Source of the DNA: Ruegeria atlantica
GTDB lineage: Bacteria > Pseudomonadota > Alphaproteobacteria > Rhodobacterales > Rhodobacteraceae
Assembly (NCBI RefSeq): GCF_001458195.1
Contig: NZ_CYPU01000071.1
Span: 1-64,000 of the forward strand
Reading direction: 5' to 3'
DNA length: 64,000 nt
Of the stretch, positions 61,599 to 64,000 are shown in pieces (within the stretch, counting starts at the first letter, position 1; every line of letters starts with the position of its first letter). A model generated the notes under the pieces. That model was not told the origin of the DNA, made no database searches, and saw only the letters and a list, made by a program, of their open reading frames with translations. Both the position numbers and the translations under genes were made by a program.

Positions 61599-63638
61599 TC
61601 ACCGCCCCTCGCGCAGCCAGCCCGCCAGAAGGAACCCGCCCGCCAGCAGCAATACAAGCCAAGGTGGCAATAGCCCGGCCTGCGTCACGTCACGTGTTTC
61701 ATAGGCGTCGCGCGGGGTCAGACCGATCCATCCGCGCCCTGATGCGGGACGCCCGGCACGTACGTTGCGGATCGACGGCAAACCGTCCTCCAAACGTACC
61801 GTACCGCCGCGCAATTCTGTTGTCACAGGTTCCAGTACCTCGGCCGTTGCGATCGTGCGTTCGAATTCCTTGGGGGCAGCAGGGCCAAGCCCGATGACGG
61901 TGGATTGTTCCCCTTCCTGCAGGCGGTAGAGGCCAATTTCCGGTCCGAAATACTGTGCTTCGAACCGCCCCGGCGAGACCTCATCCAAGGTAATTTCGAC
62001 CGTTTCGCCGTTCGGGCGGGTTACGGTTACCGGCCCGACCTCATCCCCCAGCGTTTGACGGATGATGCGCATCACCTGACCATTGGCCTCGGCCCATAAG
62101 GCCTCTTCCTCGAGCTCGGGCTCTTTCATCATCCAATGCGCCAACCGGCGCAGCAATTCCAGCTGCGGTCCGCCGCCTTCGAATCCGCGGCTCCATAACC
62201 AGGCATGGTCCGAGGCCAGCAGCGCCACGCGCCCTTCGCCAACACGGTTGAGCACCAACAGGGGCCGGTCATCCACGCCCGTCATCAACACCTCACCCGT
62301 ACGGTGATTGACGTCGATCTGGCGCAGCCAAGCACCCCAGTTATCCGAGTCGCCAAGGTCCGTCGTGACCGGATGGCGATGCCCCAGGTCGGTGACCATC
62401 GGCACATAGCGTTCCTCGATCACCCGCGCAGTGGGTTGCGCGGGCAGGATCGGTGCCAAAGGCGAGCGGAAGATACTGTCGGCGCTGGCGAAATCCGGTC
62501 CGGCAGCAACAAGAACGGCACCGCCTTCGTTTATATAGTTGGTGACGTTGTCCAGATAGATCGCCGGTAGGATGCCGCGCCGCTTATAGCGGTCAAAGAT
62601 GATCAGGTCGAAATCGTTAATCTTTTCCAGAAACAGCTCGCGCGTCGGGAAGGCGATCAGTGACAATTCATCCACCGGCACCCCGTCCTGCTTTTCAGGG
62701 GGGCGCAGGATGGTGAAATGTACCAGATCCACGGAACTGTCAGATTTCAGCAGGTTGCGCCATGTCCGCCCGCCCGGATGCGGCTCTCCGGACACCAGCA
62801 ACACGCGCAGCCGGTCACGGACCCCGTTCATCTGGATCAGCGCGGTGTTGTTGCGATCGGTCAGTTCGCCCTCGGCCTCTGGTACGGTGAACTGAATCAC
62901 GTTGCGCCCGCCATGGGGCAGTGTGATCGGCAGCTCAACATCAACACCAATGGGAATCGTGAATTGTTCGGCTTCGGCCCCGTCGACCGAAATTTCTAGT
63001 GGCGCGGTCGAGGCCCCAGTGGGCGCTGCTCCGCTATCGTCGACCCTTAGGGTCAAAGTGACGGGTTCATCAATAATGGCAAAGGCAGGTGCATTGCGGA
63101 CGATCAGACGGCGATCCCAATCCGTTTTGCGTCCTGTCTGCAAAAGGTGCATGGGCGCGGGCAGGTCGGGGGCCTGATCGGCATCATGCACGATGCCGTC
63201 CGACACCACCAGAATGCCCGCGATCCGGGCTCGAGGCTCTTCGGCCAGCGCTTCGTTCAGCGCTGCCATGACTTGGGTGCCTTCGTCCCCGTCTCCGTCG
63301 CCTACGCGAATGCGGCGCAGTTCCGTATTGTCACGGGATTCAATCTCGGCCGCCAATTCCTTTGTGGCCTGCGCGGTCTGATCCGCCCGGTCCGAAAGGG
63401 TCTGGCTGGCGCTTTCATCCTCTATCATCAGAACGATATCGGTCAGCGGCGCGCGATCCTCGACCTGATAGACCGGACCTGACAGCGCAGCGATCACAAC
63501 CAGCGCCGCCAAACCGCGCAAAGCCCAGCCAGACAGACCGCGCCACAGGGCCAGAACAACCCCAGCGACAGCAATCGCCACTACGATGGCGAGAATGGGC
63601 CAAGGGATCAGCGGATCGAAGATGACGGTTCCTGTCAT
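61599..63638 (-). CDS. Membrane protein with glutamine-amidotransferase-like domain, Bat-operon type
   Basis: A 679-residue protein: two N-terminal membrane helices (about 10-50), a VWA-like region (IVLMIEDESASQTLSDRADQT, GILVVSDGIVHDA) where the metal-site DxSxS is changed to EDESAS, a class I glutaminase-like domain near 330-450, and a C-terminal helix (LPPWLVLLLAGGFLLAGWL). This layout fits the large membrane protein that follows the DUF4159 gene in Rhodobacterales Bat/MoxR clusters. Its ATG overlaps the preceding stop by four bases. Confidence 0.85.
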   Translation of the reverse strand: MTGTVIFDPLIPWPILAIVVAIAVAGVVLALWRGLSGWALRGLAALVVIAALSGPVYQVEDRAPLTDIVLMIEDESASQTLSDRADQTAQATKELAAEIESRDNTELRRIRVGDGDGDEGTQVMAALNEALAEEPRARIAGILVVSDGIVHDADQAPDLPAPMHLLQTGRKTDWDRRLIVRNAPAFAIIDEPVTLTLRVDDSGAAPTGASTAPLEISVDGAEAEQFTIPIGVDVELPITLPHGGRNVIQFTVPEAEGELTDRNNTALIQMNGVRDRLRVLLVSGEPHPGGRTWRNLLKSDSSVDLVHFTILRPPEKQDGVPVDELSLIAFPTRELFLEKINDFDLIIFDRYKRRGILPAIYLDNVTNYINEGGAVLVAAGPDFASADSIFRSPLAPILPAQPTARVIEERYVPMVTDLGHRHPVTTDLGDSDNWGAWLRQIDVNHRTGEVLMTGVDDRPLLVLNRVGEGRVALLASDHAWLWSRGFEGGGPQLELLRRLAHWMMKEPELEEEALWAEANGQVMRIIRQTLGDEVGPVTVTRPNGETVEITLDEVSPGRFEAQYFGPEIGLYRLQEGEQSTVIGLGPAAPKEFERTIATAEVLEPVTTELRGGTVRLEDGLPSIRNVRAGRPASGRGWIGLTPRDAYETRDVTQAGLLPPWLVLLLAGGFLLAGWLREGR

Positions 63639-64000
63639 TGTCCCAACCTGTCCAGCAAGGCAGGCACGTGCACCTGATCTGATTTGTAGTTCCCGGTCAG
63701 CACATGCATCACCAGATTGACACCAAAGCGGTTTGCAAGCTCACGCTGCCGCTCACCTGCATACCCGCGGCCAACCGGCAGTAGTGCCTGACCGTTGCGA
63801 TCAATGGCCCAGGCCGCACCCCAGTCATTGCCGCCGATCACCACTGGCGTCACGTTATCATTGAGGTTGCGGAACGGCATGCCTTCGATCTGTTCGGCAT
63901 CCAAGGGTGCGGCCTCGACCCACACTTCGGTGCCCGCGTAGCGACCCGGAAAATCCTGCAGCAGGTAGAAGGCACGGGTCAGGACATGGTCATGCGGTAC
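63635..64000 (-). CDS. DUF4159 domain protein, C-terminal part, cut by window edge
   Basis: An open frame running off the right edge; 121 codons are visible. It reads VPHDHVLTRAFYLLQDFPGRYAG and ends NRFGVNLVMHVLTGNYKSDQVHVPALLDRLGQ. The DHVLTRAFYLL and NLVMHVLTGNYKSDQVH patterns are those of DUF4159 (BatA-containing) proteins of the aerotolerance operon. The N terminus lies outside the window. Confidence 0.85.
   Translation of the reverse strand, partial: VPHDHVLTRAFYLLQDFPGRYAGTEVWVEAAPLDAEQIEGMPFRNLNDNVTPVVIGGNDWGAAWAIDRNGQALLPVGRGYAGERQRELANRFGVNLVMHVLTGNYKSDQVHVPALLDRLGQ

Noticed and set aside
1-64000. tRNA, rRNA and CRISPR arrays
   Set aside because: No cloverleaf with CCA-type acceptor, rRNA segment or regularly spaced direct-repeat array was noticed on reading; a covariance-model scan would be needed to exclude a tRNA fully.

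Overview
The window looks like chromosomal DNA of a Roseobacter-group (Rhodobacteraceae) alphaproteobacterium. The evidence is GC-rich, densely packed genes, many ATGA start/stop overlaps, choline/betaine and dimethylglycine-type catabolism, many ABC importers, and housekeeping genes (map, rsmD, smpB, panBC, recQ, mepA, yaaA) close to alphaproteobacterial norms. No rRNA, tRNA, CRISPR array, prophage or intact insertion sequence was seen. The assignment is from gene content only; no database was searched.

Layout. 1-2784: accessory-looking stretch with a DUF805 membrane protein, two unrecognised exported proteins and a 510-bp gene-free gap holding short iterated repeats. 2785-7189: minus-strand chain tetR / cinA-like / GNAT / AhpD-like / OmpA-like, divergent from an SDR gene; two near-identical palindromes in the divergent gap are probably the TetR operators. 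7229-16769: housekeeping and small-envelope genes (sfsA, methyltransferase, map, HAD, rsmD, FAD reductase, peroxiredoxin, two lipoproteins, EF-hand protein, PCD, COG3146, GDPD, RidA). 17061-18492: MlaA- and MlaC-like lipid-transport proteins joined by a 27-bp tandem duplication. 18565-25120: glucose-type sugar ABC importer with a divergent OmpR-type two-component system. 25462-30896: MmgE/PrpD, dimethylglycine/sarcosine dehydrogenase-like flavoprotein and betB with a BetI-like operator. 30995-35484: small two-repeat protein, K+ channel, TrhO, and the NAD salvage pair pncA and pncB. 35488-42986: peptide/opine-type ABC importer operon that includes a prokaryotic pentameric ligand-gated ion channel and ends in an aldehyde dehydrogenase. 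43156-49208: panBC, glpK, smpB, idi, cytochrome c, P1 peptidase. 49290-54600: SDR, arfB preceded by an apparent leader-peptide/anti-SD/terminator unit, queuosine-precursor transporter, and an MFS / mepA / phytase-like esterase operon. 54733-64000: yggT, recQ, yaaA, a VOC protein, a soluble hybrid kinase, an exported hydratase-like protein, and the end of a Bat/aerotolerance-type operon cut by the window edge.

Most notable: (i) the arfB leader region, where an 18-codon ORF has a Shine-Dalgarno complementary to the whole 16S tail, followed by an anti-SD copy and an intrinsic terminator just before a ribosome-rescue gene; (ii) the ligand-gated ion channel inside an ABC importer/aldehyde dehydrogenase operon; (iii) the duplicated RBS/start at the mlaA-mlaC junction. 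Gene start choices were made from Shine-Dalgarno position, signal peptides and family length, and are noted where they matter.
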